In this document: one piece after another, positions 9,364 through 19,535 of the stretch
Layout: every line of letters begins with the position of its first letter
Numbering within the stretch: the stretch's first letter is position 1
From: Pseudoalteromonas arctica A 37-1-2
GTDB taxonomy: Bacteria > Pseudomonadota > Gammaproteobacteria > Enterobacterales > Alteromonadaceae
Assembly (NCBI RefSeq): GCF_000238395.3
Contig: NZ_CP011025.1
Location: 2,604,001 to 2,668,000, forward strand
DNA length: 64,000 nt
Reading direction: 5' to 3'
The notes under the pieces: generated by a model
The model's database searches: none
Seen by the model: only the letters and a program-made list of their open reading frames with translations
Told to the model about the DNA's origin: nothing
Program-made: the position numbers and the translations under genes

Positions 9364-9975
9364 ATGTCTAACAAAACTTATACATATAACGCTGAACTTC
9401 GCGTAGAAACTGGTACTGGTGCGAGCCGCCGCCTACGTCGCGAAGACAAAGTTCCTGCAATCCTTTACGGAGCTGACAAAGAAGCTTTATCTCTTACTTT
9501 TGCTCATAAAGATATGATCAAAGCACAAGAAGACGAAGGTTTTTACACGCATATCCTTACGCTTAACGTAGATGGCGAAGCTGTTGAAGTAATCTTAAAA
9601 GATATCCAACGTCACCCATTCAAGCCTAAGCTTACTCACCTTGATTTCCAACGTGTAGATGCTACTCATAAATTTCAAACTAAAGTTCCTCTTCACTTCA
9701 TCGGTGAAGATATTGTAACTAAAGCTGGCGCAACTGTTGTTCACCAGTTAACTGAAGTTGAAATTACGTGTCTTCCAAAAGCACTTCCAGAATTCATTGA
9801 AGTAGATGTTTCTAAGTTTGTTGTTGGCGATTCTGTTCATATTTCTGACCTTACTTTCCCTAAAGGCGTTAGCTCTGTAGATTTAGGTAAAGGCGAAGGC
9901 CATGATCAGTCTATCCTGACTATCAAAGCAAACAAAGCAGCTCCAGTTGAAGACGACGCTGCAGCAGCAGAATAA
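9364..9975 (+). CDS. rplY: Ribosomal protein L25 (Ctc/TL5-type, two-domain)
   Basis: 203 residues from ATG 9364, which has a GGAG ribosome site 5 bases upstream; a longer frame from 9322 would run through the leader hairpin. The N-terminal 95 residues are the 5S-rRNA-binding L25 domain (GASRRLRREDKVPAILYG), and the rest is the TL5/Ctc beta domain (VPLHFIGEDIVTKAG) ending in an acidic, Ala-rich tail. E. coli L25 has only the first domain; the longer form is common in other bacteria. It is followed by pth 19 bp later. Confidence 0.96.
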   Translation: MSNKTYTYNAELRVETGTGASRRLRREDKVPAILYGADKEALSLTFAHKDMIKAQEDEGFYTHILTLNVDGEAVEVILKDIQRHPFKPKLTHLDFQRVDATHKFQTKVPLHFIGEDIVTKAGATVVHQLTEVEITCLPKALPEFIEVDVSKFVVGDSVHISDLTFPKGVSSVDLGKGEGHDQSILTIKANKAAPVEDDAAAAE

Positions 9976-9994
9976 TTTTTAAGGTCTCGCAACC

Positions 9995-10579
9995 TTGAAT
10001 TCTATTCAAATGCTTGTGGGCCTGGCTAATCCAGGCCCCGAATACGCAAACACACGCCACAATGCAGGTGCTTGGTTCATCGAGCAAATCGCTGCACGCT
10101 ACAACTGCACCCTAAAATACGATCCTAAATATCACGGCCTTACAGGCAAAGTGATCATTCAAGGCCAAGAATTCAAATTATTGATCCCCACTACTTACAT
10201 GAATTTAAGTGGTAAAGCGGTCGGTAGTTTAGCTAATTTTTTCAAAATCCCTGTCGAGGACATTTTAGTTGCCCATGACGAATTGGATTTAGACCCAGGC
10301 GTTGCCAAGTTAAAAAAAGGCGGCGGGCATGGCGGTCATAATGGTTTAAAAGACATTATTGCAAAAATGGCAAATCAAAAAGACTTTATGCGCTTGCGCA
10401 TTGGTGTAGGTCATCCGGGGCATCGTGAAATGGTTACTGGTTGGGTGCTTGGAAAAGCGGCCAAAGCAGACCAAGAAAAAATGGATGCTGCTGTTGATGA
10501 AGCAGTTCGTTGCATGGAAATACTTGCAAAAGATGGTGTGTTAAAAGCACAAAACAGACTACATTCGTTTAAACCCTAG
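9995..10579 (+). CDS. pth: Peptidyl-tRNA hydrolase
   Basis: 194 residues from TTG 9995; an ATG at 10010 would remove five residues and start at [12 protein letters not shown]. The catalytic histidine lies in [10 protein letters not shown], and [25 protein letters not shown] is the conserved substrate-binding region (split here into HDELD and GGHGGHNGL). Pth rescues peptidyl-tRNAs that drop off ribosomes. It sits between rplY and ychF, the same order as in E. coli relatives. Confidence 0.96.
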   Translation: MNSIQMLVGLANPGPEYANTRHNAGAWFIEQIAARYNCTLKYDPKYHGLTGKVIIQGQEFKLLIPTTYMNLSGKAVGSLANFFKIPVEDILVAHDELDLDPGVAKLKKGGGHGGHNGLKDIIAKMANQKDFMRLRIGVGHPGHREMVTGWVLGKAAKADQEKMDAAVDEAVRCMEILAKDGVLKAQNRLHSFKP

Positions 10580-10632
10580 TAACTTGGGTCCAAGTACACC
10601 GTTTAAACGAATTCTAAACAAGGTATCTTACT

Positions 10633-11724
10633 ATGGGTTTTAAATGTGGCATCGTTGGCTTGCCTAACGTTGGTAAATCAACGCTTTTCAATGCACTAAC
10701 TAAAGCGGGTATTGAAGCCGCTAACTTTCCTTTTTGTACCATTGAGCCTAATACAGGTGTGGTACCTGTGCCAGATCCTCGTCTAGACGAACTTGCTAAA
10801 ATAGTTAATCCTCAACGAGTTCTTACCACCAGTATGGAATTTGTAGACATTGCTGGCTTAGTAAAAGGCGCATCTAAAGGTGAAGGCCTTGGTAACCAGT
10901 TTTTAGCTAACATTCGTGAAACCGATGCAATTGGCCACGTAGTTCGCTGTTTTGAAGATGAAAACATCATCCACGTAGCAGGCACTATTGACCCTGCTGA
11001 CGATATTGACGTAATCAACACTGAGTTAGTACTTGCTGATATGGATAGCGCTGAAAAAGCCCTTTTCCGTAATTCAAAAAAAGCAAAAGGTGGCGACAAA
11101 GACGCTAAAGAGCAAAATGCTGTACTTGAAAAAGTAAAAGTGCATCTTGACGAAGGCTTAACTTTACGTGGTCTAGCACTAACTAAAGAAGAAAAAGCAG
11201 CAATCAGCTCTATTAACTTCTTAACGATTAAACCAACAATGTATATTGCAAACGTTGCTGAAGATGGTTTTGAAAATAACCCATACCTTGACCGCGTACG
11301 CGCTATTGCCGCAGCTGAAGATGCGATTGTTGTTCCTGTATGTGCCGCTATCGAGTCTGAGCTTTCAGAACTAGATGACGAAGACAAGCTAGAGTTTATG
11401 GCTGATCTTGGTCTAGAAGAGCCAGGTCTTAACCTTGTTATTCGCGGTGGTTATGAATTACTACAATTACAAACTTATTTCACAGCTGGCGTAAAAGAAG
11501 TACGCGCATGGACAATCCCTGTAGGTGCAACAGCACCACAAGCAGCGGGTAAAATCCATACCGACTTCGAGCGTGGTTTTATTCGTGCGCAAACGATCGC
11601 TTTTGACGACTTTGTTGCCTTTAAAGGTGAGAGTGGTGCAAAAGAAGCAGGCAAGATGCGTCAAGAAGGTAAAGAGTACATCGTTAAAGATGGCGATGTA
11701 ATGAACTTCTTGTTCAACGTATAA
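10633..11724 (+). CDS. ychF: Redox-regulated ATPase YchF (OLA1 family)
   Basis: 363 residues, exactly the expected length. The P-loop GLPNVGKST, the switch motif [20 protein letters not shown] and the C-terminal TGS-like domain are present. YchF is a GTPase-fold protein that prefers ATP and binds ribosomes; it is linked to oxidative stress control. It is preceded by pth with a 53-bp gap and followed by a strong terminator. Confidence 0.97.
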   Translation: MGFKCGIVGLPNVGKSTLFNALTKAGIEAANFPFCTIEPNTGVVPVPDPRLDELAKIVNPQRVLTTSMEFVDIAGLVKGASKGEGLGNQFLANIRETDAIGHVVRCFEDENIIHVAGTIDPADDIDVINTELVLADMDSAEKALFRNSKKAKGGDKDAKEQNAVLEKVKVHLDEGLTLRGLALTKEEKAAISSINFLTIKPTMYIANVAEDGFENNPYLDRVRAIAAAEDAIVVPVCAAIESELSELDDEDKLEFMADLGLEEPGLNLVIRGGYELLQLQTYFTAGVKEVRAWTIPVGATAPQAAGKIHTDFERGFIRAQTIAFDDFVAFKGESGAKEAGKMRQEGKEYIVKDGDVMNFLFNV

Positions 11725-11761
11725 GTACAAATTAAACCAATTTCACTTGGTAATAATTTTT

Positions 11762-11788
11762 AAAGGCTCGTTTTTACGAGCCTTTTTT
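11762..11788 (+). terminator. Intrinsic terminator after ychF
   Basis: A 10-bp stem (AAAGGCTCGT/ACGAGCCTTT) with a 4-T loop and T-run, 37 bp after the ychF stop. The rest of 11725-12055 holds only the tRNA promoter. Confidence 0.92.
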
Positions 11789-11987
11789 GTATTTAAGCAT
11801 TATAAAAATAATAATTAGCCTCAACTAGTCTATCTTTGTAATATCGCTTAATTAAAGAAGTACAGGGTTAATTAAGATTCCGCGCCTTAAAGGCAGCTAA
11901 AAAAACAGCATTTTTATTAAATTTTAGCCTGTTAGCTTAATTTTCCTGCAAACAAACACAGTTAAGTGTTTTTTTGCAAAAAAGGTG

Positions 11988-12016
11988 TTGACGAATTTGG
12001 GTCATATCAGCATAAT
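11988..12016 (+). promoter_or_regulatory. Sigma-70 promoter of the tRNA array
   Basis: TTGACG (11988-11993) and CATAAT (12011-12016) are separated by exactly 17 bp, and the -10 is followed by a GC-rich discriminator (ACGCCCCGCAC), the hallmark of stable-RNA promoters under stringent control. The first tRNA begins 39 bp after the -10. Confidence 0.85.
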
Positions 12017-12055
12017 ACGCCCCGCACTCAGCGATGAAGTGCTAACAAAAAAGAT

Positions 12056-12132
12056 GGCTAAGTAGCTCAGCTGGTTAGAGCACATCACTCATAATGATGG
12101 GGTCACAGGTTCAAATCCCGTCTTAGCCACCA
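12056..12132 (+). tRNA. tRNA-Met (CAT), copy 1
   Basis: 77 nt with encoded CCA. Acceptor stem GGCTAAG/CTTAGCC, anticodon stem CATCA/TGATG with loop CTCATAA. Close to E. coli elongator tRNA-Met (metT type), so it is read as elongator Met rather than initiator or Ile2. Confidence 0.95.
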
Positions 12133-12179
12133 TTATTTTTTTGTTGCTCAATGAAGAGTTTAAAATAACTACCTTGTGT

Positions 12180-12264
<85 letters not shown>

Positions 12265-12303
12265 TAATTCTTGATAAGAATTAAAACTATCAATTGTTAT
12301 TGT

Positions 12304-12378
12304 TGGGATATCGCCAAGCGGTAAGGCACCAGGTTTTGATCCTGGCATTCCCAGGTTCAAATCCTGGTATCCCAGCCA
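12304..12378 (+). tRNA. tRNA-Gln (TTG), copy 1
   Basis: 75 nt with CCA. Acceptor TGGGATA/TATCCCA, anticodon stem CCAGG/CCTGG, loop TTTTGAT with anticodon TTG. Confidence 0.95.
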
Positions 12379-12383
12379 ACAAT

Positions 12384-12460
12384 GGCTAAGTAGCTCAGCT
12401 GGTTAGAGCACATCACTCATAATGATGGGGTCACAGGTTCAAATCCCGTCTTAGCCACCA
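12384..12460 (+). tRNA. tRNA-Met (CAT), copy 2
   Basis: Identical by eye to copy 1 over 77 nt; starts only 5 nt after the preceding tRNA-Gln. Confidence 0.95.
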
Positions 12461-12550
12461 TTTCTTCTTTTAGAAATGGCTCTGCAAGAGTTAAATTGCA
12501 GCTCAATGAAGAGTTTAAAATAACTACCTGTACTTTATTGTACAAACGAT

Positions 12551-12635
<85 letters not shown>

Positions 12636-12673
12636 TTTCTTGATAAGAAATAAAATTATCATTAATTCTTTGT

Positions 12674-12748
12674 TGGGATATCGCCAAGCGGTAAGGCACC
12701 AGGTTTTGATCCTGGCATTCCCAGGTTCAAATCCTGGTATCCCAGCCA
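12674..12748 (+). tRNA. tRNA-Gln (TTG), copy 2
   Basis: 75 nt, identical by eye to copy 1. Confidence 0.95.
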
Positions 12749-12819
12749 ACTTCTTCTACCAAGGAAAGTTGGATAAAAGAATTGCTCTAGCTTAGAGTTT
12801 AAATTGGCAAATTGTTGAT

Positions 12820-12904
<85 letters not shown>

Positions 12905-12942
12905 TGTTCTTATAAGAACTAAAATTATAAAGAATTCTTTGT

Positions 12943-13017
12943 TGGGATATCGCCAAGCGGTAAGGCACCAGGTTTTGATCCTGGCATTCCCAGGTTCAAA
13001 TCCTGGTATCCCAGCCA
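12943..13017 (+). tRNA. tRNA-Gln (TTG), copy 3
   Basis: 75 nt, identical by eye to the other Gln copies. The following 70-nt spacer is nearly the same as the one after copy 2. Confidence 0.95.
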
Positions 13018-13088
13018 ACTTCTTCTACCAAGGAAAGTTGGATAAAAGAATTGCTCTAGCTTAGAGTTTAAATTAGCAACTTAGTGAT

Positions 13089-13173
<85 letters not shown>

Positions 13174-13212
13174 TGTTCTTATTAAGAACTAAAACTAATT
13201 CAAATTTATAGT

Positions 13213-13287
13213 TGGGATATCGCCAAGCGGTAAGGCACCAGGTTTTGATCCTGGCATTCCCAGGTTCAAATCCTGGTATCCCAGCCA
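13213..13287 (+). tRNA. tRNA-Gln (TTG), copy 4
   Basis: 75 nt, the last tRNA of the array. No clear intrinsic terminator follows in the 41 bp before the convergent GGDEF-EAL gene. Confidence 0.95.
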
Positions 13288-13328
13288 ATTTGACTCCCCT
13301 GTCTAAAACTTCTAAATACTCATTAAAT

Positions 13329-14912
13329 TCAACTTACTTTTTCTGCACTTAAATAAACATTTATAAATTCATCTATATTTATTGCTTTGCTATATAAATA
13401 CCCTTGTAAATAATCACAGTTAAGACTCAACAACGCCTGTTCTACCTCTTTAGTTTCTATTCCCTCAGCAACTACATCGCAATTTAATCGACTCGCTAAA
13501 AACAATGTAGATTCTACAATGGCGTAATCAGGCGAGTTAGTAAGCATATCTTTGACAAACGACTGATCAATTTTTATTTGATTAATTGGCAGCTCTCTTA
13601 ATAACGACAGTGACGAAAAGCCAGTACCAAAGTCATCAACACTAAATTTAAACCCGCGCATACTCAACTGTTGCATCATTTTTCTAGCAGCCGGTATATT
13701 TGTCATCATTGCACCTTCTGTAATTTCAAAAATTAACGAGTCGCTTAATGTAGGGTCGGTTGCGAGTAAACTAATTATAAAATCGTAAAACTCGCTGCTT
13801 TCAATATCTTTCGTTGATAAATTGACATGTATAGTACCGGTGCAACCAAATAGCTTGAGCTTTCTAATATGATTAACGGCTTCTTGTACAACCCATTTCG
13901 ATAAAGGAAAAATAAGCCCTGTACGCTCAGCTACGGTTATAAACTTTTCTGGACTAATAAAGCTACCATCATCTTGCGGCCATCGGATAAGCGCTTCTAG
14001 GCCATGTAATTGCAGATCTTTAGAGTCCATTATGGGTTGTAAATAAAGCTCAAACTCATCTTTATGTAATGCCACTTTAATTTTGGCTGATAAATCAAAA
14101 AAGTCCTCAGCTCGTTTACCTATTGCAGATGAGTAATTTACCAAAGGTTGAAATGTTTTTTTAGCTTCATGCAGTGCCAAGTCAGCTTTTTTTAATAGCT
14201 GATCGGGCAATCGGCTATCATCAGGAAAACGGCTTACGCCTATACTTAATTGTATTTTAACCATTTGCTCATTCGTACAAAACGGACTTTTGACGGCTGA
14301 GTTTATAATGTTTACACAATAATTCATGCTTTCATCTGTATCGGTATGCAATAAAAAAGCAAACTCATCGCCACCTATTCGATATAACTTAGCAATACCG
14401 CATAATTCTTTATTTAATTTATTGGCAAATGCAGCCAAAAGTTGGTCACCACACTGATGCCCAAACGCATCATTAATTTGTTTAAAGTTATTTAAGTCGA
14501 TATAAAATAGTGAAAATGGGGAAGGATATTCAACTTGTTTACTTAAAGATTTAAAAAATTTATCGCGGTTAGGTAGAGTTGTTAAGTTATCGTGCTCAGT
14601 TTGATATTTTTGATACTGCGTTGCTTGCTCTATTTTAAGAATACTTTTTAAGCTCAGTTTAATAACTAAAAAAACAAACCCACCACCGCCAAGTAACAAC
14701 ATAGCCACCATATTCATAACGACGGGTGCAATGTCGTGGTTTGAAAAATAATAAAGTATCCACCAATACCCTATAATAAAAAAAATAATAGCGCATAGCA
14801 GTACACTCCATGCTCTTTGCGATGTTTTTTTGCAAACTTTAACGGTTGTTTTTAAGCTAGCAACAAGTAGTAGCGCACCTAAAATAATTATTACTGTAAA
14901 AAAATTATCCAC
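13329..14912 (-). CDS. Membrane GGDEF-EAL protein (c-di-GMP turnover)
   Basis: 527 residues. Three hydrophobic segments span residues about 5-95, followed by a GGDEF domain (active motif RIGGDEFAFLL intact) and an EAL domain (LEALIRWP, and DDFGTGFSSL, both intact). The family makes and degrades cyclic di-GMP; with both motifs conserved the net activity cannot be told from sequence. There is no periplasmic sensor loop of any size, so any input is probably sensed through the membrane segments. It stands alone, convergent with the tRNA array, with 155 bp before ubiF. Confidence 0.93.
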   Translation of the reverse strand: MDNFFTVIIILGALLLVASLKTTVKVCKKTSQRAWSVLLCAIIFFIIGYWWILYYFSNHDIAPVVMNMVAMLLLGGGGFVFLVIKLSLKSILKIEQATQYQKYQTEHDNLTTLPNRDKFFKSLSKQVEYPSPFSLFYIDLNNFKQINDAFGHQCGDQLLAAFANKLNKELCGIAKLYRIGGDEFAFLLHTDTDESMNYCVNIINSAVKSPFCTNEQMVKIQLSIGVSRFPDDSRLPDQLLKKADLALHEAKKTFQPLVNYSSAIGKRAEDFFDLSAKIKVALHKDEFELYLQPIMDSKDLQLHGLEALIRWPQDDGSFISPEKFITVAERTGLIFPLSKWVVQEAVNHIRKLKLFGCTGTIHVNLSTKDIESSEFYDFIISLLATDPTLSDSLIFEITEGAMMTNIPAARKMMQQLSMRGFKFSVDDFGTGFSSLSLLRELPINQIKIDQSFVKDMLTNSPDYAIVESTLFLASRLNCDVVAEGIETKEVEQALLSLNCDYLQGYLYSKAINIDEFINVYLSAEKVS

Positions 14913-15022
14913 ACACAGGCTCTTTAAAGTTATTAAATTGCGATTTAGTGATGTAACACCAGTTAAATTAAAACCGTGTTCAATATAGCCGAGTCACTAT
15001 TTGCTGACTTAAAAACAGACAT

Positions 15023-15048
15023 AAAAAAAGGCTCATAAATGAGCCTTT
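15023..15048 (-). terminator. Intrinsic terminator after ubiF
   Basis: A 10-bp stem (AAAGGCTCAT/ATGAGCCTTT, loop AA) with a seven-A run on the plus strand, i.e. a T-run on the minus strand, 18 bp beyond the ubiF stop. Confidence 0.88.
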
Positions 15049-15066
15049 CTAATATCTACTTTAAAT

Positions 15067-16236
15067 TTAGCCTAAATCACCACTAATTGCGTATTTTAAA
15101 ACCCAGTTTTTTATCGGCCCCGTATTATTAGCCATTTTTAAAAACTGGCTGCGTGCCCATTTAAGTGGCGTAATTTGATTAGAAAACCCAAAGTAACACG
15201 CGTCCATCATGCTCATCATTAATAAATTAGCCCTGCGGCGAGCTCGCTCGTATTCTTTAAGTTTTAGTGGGCAACCTATATCTCCTGCTTCGTTTAAAAC
15301 CTCAGCAAGTGCCACTACGTCCTGAAAACCTAAATTAACGCCCTGCCCAGCAAGGGGATTAATTGTATGTGCAGCGTCGCCTACTAAAACCAAGCGCCCT
15401 TGCGAATAATTATTAGCATGTTGGCGAGTAAGCGGAAATACTGCATGGGTTTGTACTTCAAAGTCTCCAGCAAGTTCTGGGAATTTATTCAGAATGTGCG
15501 TTTTTAACTGAGTTGGGCTTAGCCCTTTAAATGCTTGCAATGTATTTGCATCGTCGTACCAAATTAAATTAGCGTACGGTGCCTGCATTGGTAAAAATGC
15601 TAACGGCCCACTTGGTGTAAACTGTTGCCATGTTTTAATTTGTTGCGGTGCATCGAGTTTAATTAACACCCCCATGCAATGCTGTTGGTACTGCCAACCC
15701 GTAATACCAATATTCGCCTTATCGCGCAGCTGCGATTGCCCACCATCGGCGGCAATTACTAAATCAGCCGTATAGGTTTGATCACCATACACAAGCGTAA
15801 TTAAATCATCCGTTTGCTCTATTTTAGTTACCGGCAATGATTGCTCAATAACCTCAATCTTATAATGCCCAAATTGCTGCCACAAGCTTGCTTGAATTAA
15901 ACTATTTTCAATCAAGTGGCCTAAATGTGTCGTGTTTATGTCGGCGCAATCAAATAATAAATTGTCACCACCGCGCTCAAAAGCCTCTAATTGTTGATAT
16001 GGTGCAATGCGGTTTTGCCTTAATAGAGGCATTGCCCCTAATTCATCAAGTAAATTTTCTGAAAAACGATTAATAGCAGACACCCTAATATCCACCTTAT
16101 CGCTACTAAGAATGTGCGATGGGTCTATTAGGTGTTTTTCAATTATGCGCACACCAAAGCCTTGCTGAGCCAGCTTTATCGCCATAGCTGCGCCAACCAT
16201 GCCCCCGCCAACCACTATCACATTATTTTTGGTCAT
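15067..16236 (-). CDS. ubiF: FAD-dependent 2-octaprenyl-3-methyl-6-methoxy-1,4-benzoquinol hydroxylase
   Basis: 389 residues from ATG 16236 (MTKNNVIVVGGGMVGAAMAI); a frame open to 16323 adds 29 residues without family character, and ATGs at 16245 and 16248 are alternatives. The FAD dinucleotide motif GGGMVGAAMA and the second FAD motif LVGDAAHTINPLAGQGVNLG define the UbiH/UbiF/VisC monooxygenases. Divergence from miaB is the E. coli ubiF-miaB arrangement, which favours UbiF (C6 hydroxylation in ubiquinone synthesis) over UbiH or UbiI. Membrane-associated by family knowledge. Confidence 0.9.
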   Translation of the reverse strand: MTKNNVIVVGGGMVGAAMAIKLAQQGFGVRIIEKHLIDPSHILSSDKVDIRVSAINRFSENLLDELGAMPLLRQNRIAPYQQLEAFERGGDNLLFDCADINTTHLGHLIENSLIQASLWQQFGHYKIEVIEQSLPVTKIEQTDDLITLVYGDQTYTADLVIAADGGQSQLRDKANIGITGWQYQQHCMGVLIKLDAPQQIKTWQQFTPSGPLAFLPMQAPYANLIWYDDANTLQAFKGLSPTQLKTHILNKFPELAGDFEVQTHAVFPLTRQHANNYSQGRLVLVGDAAHTINPLAGQGVNLGFQDVVALAEVLNEAGDIGCPLKLKEYERARRRANLLMMSMMDACYFGFSNQITPLKWARSQFLKMANNTGPIKNWVLKYAISGDLG

Positions 16237-16492
16237 GTTTTTCATCATTTTATTATTACTTGAGTCTGTTTTGATTGTATCAAAATTAATTTGTTTTATA
16301 CCAGAGGATATCCCTAACAGCACATTAAACTCGCCCCGTATTGATTTGAGATCACAAACATGAAAACTATACTTGGATCTGGGCGGGTATCCAGCTAAAA
16401 TACGCCTCCTTTAAGTGAGCATGCTTGCTCCTTAATCCTGTTTCTAGCACATTTTTGTGCCACTATCGAATTGAACACGAGGCAATATTTCA

Positions 16493-17941
16493 ATGAGCAA
16501 AAAGCTGCATATTAAAACCTGGGGTTGTCAGATGAACGAATACGACTCTCAGAAAATGGCTGAACTTTTAGATGCCACCAACGGCTACCAGCTAACTGAT
16601 GATGCAACAGATGCCGACGTAATCTTACTTAACACCTGTTCAATTCGTGAAAAAGCACAAGAAAAAGTATTTCACCAGTTAGGTCGTTGGAAGTTGTTAA
16701 AAGACGATAAGCCAGACTTAATAATTGGTGTAGGTGGTTGTGTTGCCTCACAAGAAGGTGACTCTATTCGCCAACGCGCACCATTTGTAGATGTTATTTT
16801 TGGCCCGCAAACATTGCATCGTTTACCAGAAATGATTAAACAAGTGCAAGGCAACAAAGGCTCATCGGTTGTTGATATTTCATTCCCAGAGATTGAAAAG
16901 TTTGACCGCCTGCCAGAGCCAAAAGCGGATGGCCCATCTGCGTTTGTATCAATTATGGAAGGCTGTTCTAAATACTGTACTTTTTGTGTTGTACCGTATA
17001 CTCGCGGCGAAGAAGTTAGCCGCCCAGTAGATGACGTACTACTTGAAATCGCACAGCTTGCTGAGCAAAACGTACGTGAAGTAAACCTACTAGGCCAAAA
17101 CGTAAACGCATACCGCGGCGACACGCACGATGGCGAAATATGTTACTTCTCAGATTTAATTCGTCTTATTGCTGCTATTGATGGTATTGACCGTATTCGT
17201 TACACCACATCGCACCCGGTAGAATTTACGCCTGATATAATCGACGTTTACGCTGATGTACCAGAGCTTGTAGATCACTTACACCTACCAGTACAAAGTG
17301 GTTCAGACCGTATATTAAACCTAATGAAACGTGGCCATACGGCAATTGAATACAAATCGACAATTCGTAAGTTACGCAAAATTCGTCCTAACTTAAGCAT
17401 GTCGTCAGATTTCATTATTGGTTTCCCAGGCGAAAGTAAAGAAGACTTTGAAGCGACCATGAAGCTTATTAGCGACATTGGTTTTGATATGAGCTTTAGC
17501 TTTATTTACAGTGCCCGCCCAGGTACGCCAGCGGCAGATTTGCCAGATGACGTAACAGAGCAAGAGAAAAAAGAACGCTTATACTTACTACAAAACCGTA
17601 TTACACAAATGGCGCAGCAAATTAGCCGTCAAATGTTCGATACAGAGCAACGTATACTTGTTGAAGGTCCTTCTAAAAAGAACCCAATGGAATTACGTGG
17701 CCGTACCGAAAATAACCGTGTAGTAAATTTTGTTGGCCCGCACACAGTGATCGGACAGTTTGTTGACGTACGTATTACCGAAGCACTACCTAACTCTTTA
17801 CGTGGTGACTTAATTCGTACAGAATCAGAAATGAACTTACGACGTGAAATCGCTCCTTCAGCTATTTTAACTAAAGCTGCAGCTGCAGAGCCAAAACCAG
17901 ACACTGTTAACGAAATTGGCGTAGCTACTTTCGTTCCTTAG
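16493..17941 (+). CDS. miaB: tRNA-2-methylthio-N6-dimethylallyladenosine synthase
   Basis: 482 residues. The N-terminal MTTase domain carries three cysteines ([21 protein letters not shown]); the radical-SAM motif is [17 protein letters not shown]; a TRAM domain closes the protein, with a short extra tail. MiaB attaches a methylthio group to i6A37 of tRNAs reading U-starting codons, using two 4Fe-4S clusters and SAM. First gene of the miaB-ybeZ-ybeY-corC-lnt block. Confidence 0.98.
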   Translation: MSKKLHIKTWGCQMNEYDSQKMAELLDATNGYQLTDDATDADVILLNTCSIREKAQEKVFHQLGRWKLLKDDKPDLIIGVGGCVASQEGDSIRQRAPFVDVIFGPQTLHRLPEMIKQVQGNKGSSVVDISFPEIEKFDRLPEPKADGPSAFVSIMEGCSKYCTFCVVPYTRGEEVSRPVDDVLLEIAQLAEQNVREVNLLGQNVNAYRGDTHDGEICYFSDLIRLIAAIDGIDRIRYTTSHPVEFTPDIIDVYADVPELVDHLHLPVQSGSDRILNLMKRGHTAIEYKSTIRKLRKIRPNLSMSSDFIIGFPGESKEDFEATMKLISDIGFDMSFSFIYSARPGTPAADLPDDVTEQEKKERLYLLQNRITQMAQQISRQMFDTEQRILVEGPSKKNPMELRGRTENNRVVNFVGPHTVIGQFVDVRITEALPNSLRGDLIRTESEMNLRREIAPSAILTKAAAAEPKPDTVNEIGVATFVP

Positions 17942-17952
17942 TCACACTATTA

Positions 17953-17972
17953 GCGCCAGTTAACGCTGGCGC
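17953..17972 (+). promoter_or_regulatory. GC-rich intergenic hairpin between miaB and ybeZ
   Basis: GCGCCAG (17953-17959) pairs with CTGGCGC (17966-17972), loop TTAACG. No T-run follows; it ends 8 bp before the ybeZ ribosome site AGGAAG, so it may stabilise the upstream mRNA or attenuate rather than end transcription. Confidence 0.45.
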
Positions 17973-17991
17973 AGTACTATAGGAAGCAATT

Positions 17992-19050
17992 TTGAGTAAT
18001 CAGTTAAAAACATTAGAGATTTATTTAGAACCTGCCGATAACAAACGCCTTTCTTCTTTATGTGGCCCGTTTGACGAAAACATCAAACAAATTGAACGCC
18101 ACCTGGCTGTTGAAATAATTCACCGTGACAACTTTTTTAAAGTAACCGGTAAACTACACAACTGCGCCGGCGCTGTAGAAATCTTAAAAAACCTTTATGT
18201 TGATACTCAGCCAGTTCGTGGTGTTTTAGGCGAAATAGAACCCGAAGCCGTTCATTTAGCTATTACCGAATCAAAAGCCCTAGAGCAAGACGCATCAAGC
18301 AGCGCTTACGGCAAAGAAATGGTGATTAAAACGCGCCGTGGTGTTATTAAACCACGTAACGATAACCAAGGTGTTTATGTGGCTAATATTTTAAACCACG
18401 ACATTACCTTTGGTATTGGCCCTGCTGGTACTGGTAAAACCTACCTTGCAGTTGCTGCCGCCGTTGACGCCCTTGAGCGCCAAGAAATACGCCGCATATT
18501 ATTAACGCGCCCTGCTGTAGAAGCCGGCGAAAAGCTTGGTTTTTTACCAGGTGATTTAAGTCAAAAAATAGACCCATATCTGCGCCCTCTTTACGACGCT
18601 CTTTTTGAAATGCTAGGTTTTGAAAAAGTAGAAAAACTCATCGAAAAAAATATCATTGAAGTCGCTCCGCTTGCTTACATGCGCGGACGCACTTTAAACG
18701 ATGCCTTTATTATTTTAGATGAAAGCCAAAATACCACCGCTGAGCAAATGAAAATGTTTTTAACCCGTATAGGGTTTAACTCAAAAGCGGTTATTACAGG
18801 CGATATAACACAGGTCGATTTACCTCGTGGAACACGTTCAGGCCTTCGCCATGCAATGGAAGTACTTGATGGCGTAAACGAAATTAGCTTTAACTACTTT
18901 AAAGCCCAAGATGTAGTACGCCACCCTGTTGTAGCACGCATAGTTGAAGCCTACGAGCGAAACGACGAAAGCGAGCGACTAAAGCGCATTGAAAAGCAAA
19001 ATGCAAAAGACGCACTTGCTGCTCTTCAACAGCCTACTACTAAAGAGTAA
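17992..19050 (+). CDS. ybeZ: PhoH-like ATPase YbeZ
   Basis: 352 residues from TTG 17992, supported by AGGAAG at 17981-17986. The Walker A motif is GIGPAGTGKTYLA and the Walker B is AFIILDESQN, both typical of PhoH proteins; an N-terminal KH-like segment precedes them. YbeZ works with YbeY in RNA/ribosome metabolism. ybeY starts 4 bp after its stop. Confidence 0.96.
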   Translation: MSNQLKTLEIYLEPADNKRLSSLCGPFDENIKQIERHLAVEIIHRDNFFKVTGKLHNCAGAVEILKNLYVDTQPVRGVLGEIEPEAVHLAITESKALEQDASSSAYGKEMVIKTRRGVIKPRNDNQGVYVANILNHDITFGIGPAGTGKTYLAVAAAVDALERQEIRRILLTRPAVEAGEKLGFLPGDLSQKIDPYLRPLYDALFEMLGFEKVEKLIEKNIIEVAPLAYMRGRTLNDAFIILDESQNTTAEQMKMFLTRIGFNSKAVITGDITQVDLPRGTRSGLRHAMEVLDGVNEISFNYFKAQDVVRHPVVARIVEAYERNDESERLKRIEKQNAKDALAALQQPTTKE

Positions 19051-19054
19051 TACT

Positions 19055-19513
19055 TTGACAACCGAACTTGATTTACAAATAGCCTGTGAGTTTGACAACC
19101 TCCCGAGCGAAGAGCAATTTGCACTGTGGGCCGACAAAGCCCTTAGCCAATACCGTGACGAGTCAGAACTCAGTATCGTTATTAGCGACGAAGCGCAATC
19201 GCAACAACTTAATAACGACTATCGCGGTAAAAATAAACCGACCAACGTACTGTCGTTCGAATTTGAAGCACCACCAGGAATAGATATTCCTTTGGTTGGT
19301 GATTTAATTATTTGCCCAGCCATTGTATTAGCTGAAGCAATTGAGCAAGAGAAGTCATTTCATGACCACTTTGCTCACATGGTTATTCACGGATGCTTGC
19401 ATTTGCTTGGATTTGACCATATAAAGAGTGACGATGCTTTAGAGATGGAAAGCATCGAAAAGCAATTACTTGCAGAGCTAAACATAGCAGACCCATACCG
19501 GGACGATATTTAA
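19055..19513 (+). CDS. ybeY: Endoribonuclease YbeY (rRNA maturation factor)
   Basis: 152 residues from TTG 19055, four bases after the ybeZ stop; a frame from 18989 would overlap ybeZ by 62 bp and add non-family residues. The zinc-binding signature HGCLHLLGFDH (HxxxHxxxxxH) is intact and DYRGKNKPTNVLSFEFE is the conserved core. YbeY takes part in 16S rRNA 3' maturation and 70S quality control. Confidence 0.95.
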   Translation: MTTELDLQIACEFDNLPSEEQFALWADKALSQYRDESELSIVISDEAQSQQLNNDYRGKNKPTNVLSFEFEAPPGIDIPLVGDLIICPAIVLAEAIEQEKSFHDHFAHMVIHGCLHLLGFDHIKSDDALEMESIEKQLLAELNIADPYRDDI

Positions 19514-19535
19514 ATTAACGGAGCAATTAGACGCA

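Noticed and set aside
10812..11387. 191-aa minus-strand frame opposite ychF
   Set aside because: Ser/Ala/Phe-rich antisense shadow of the conserved ychF frame.
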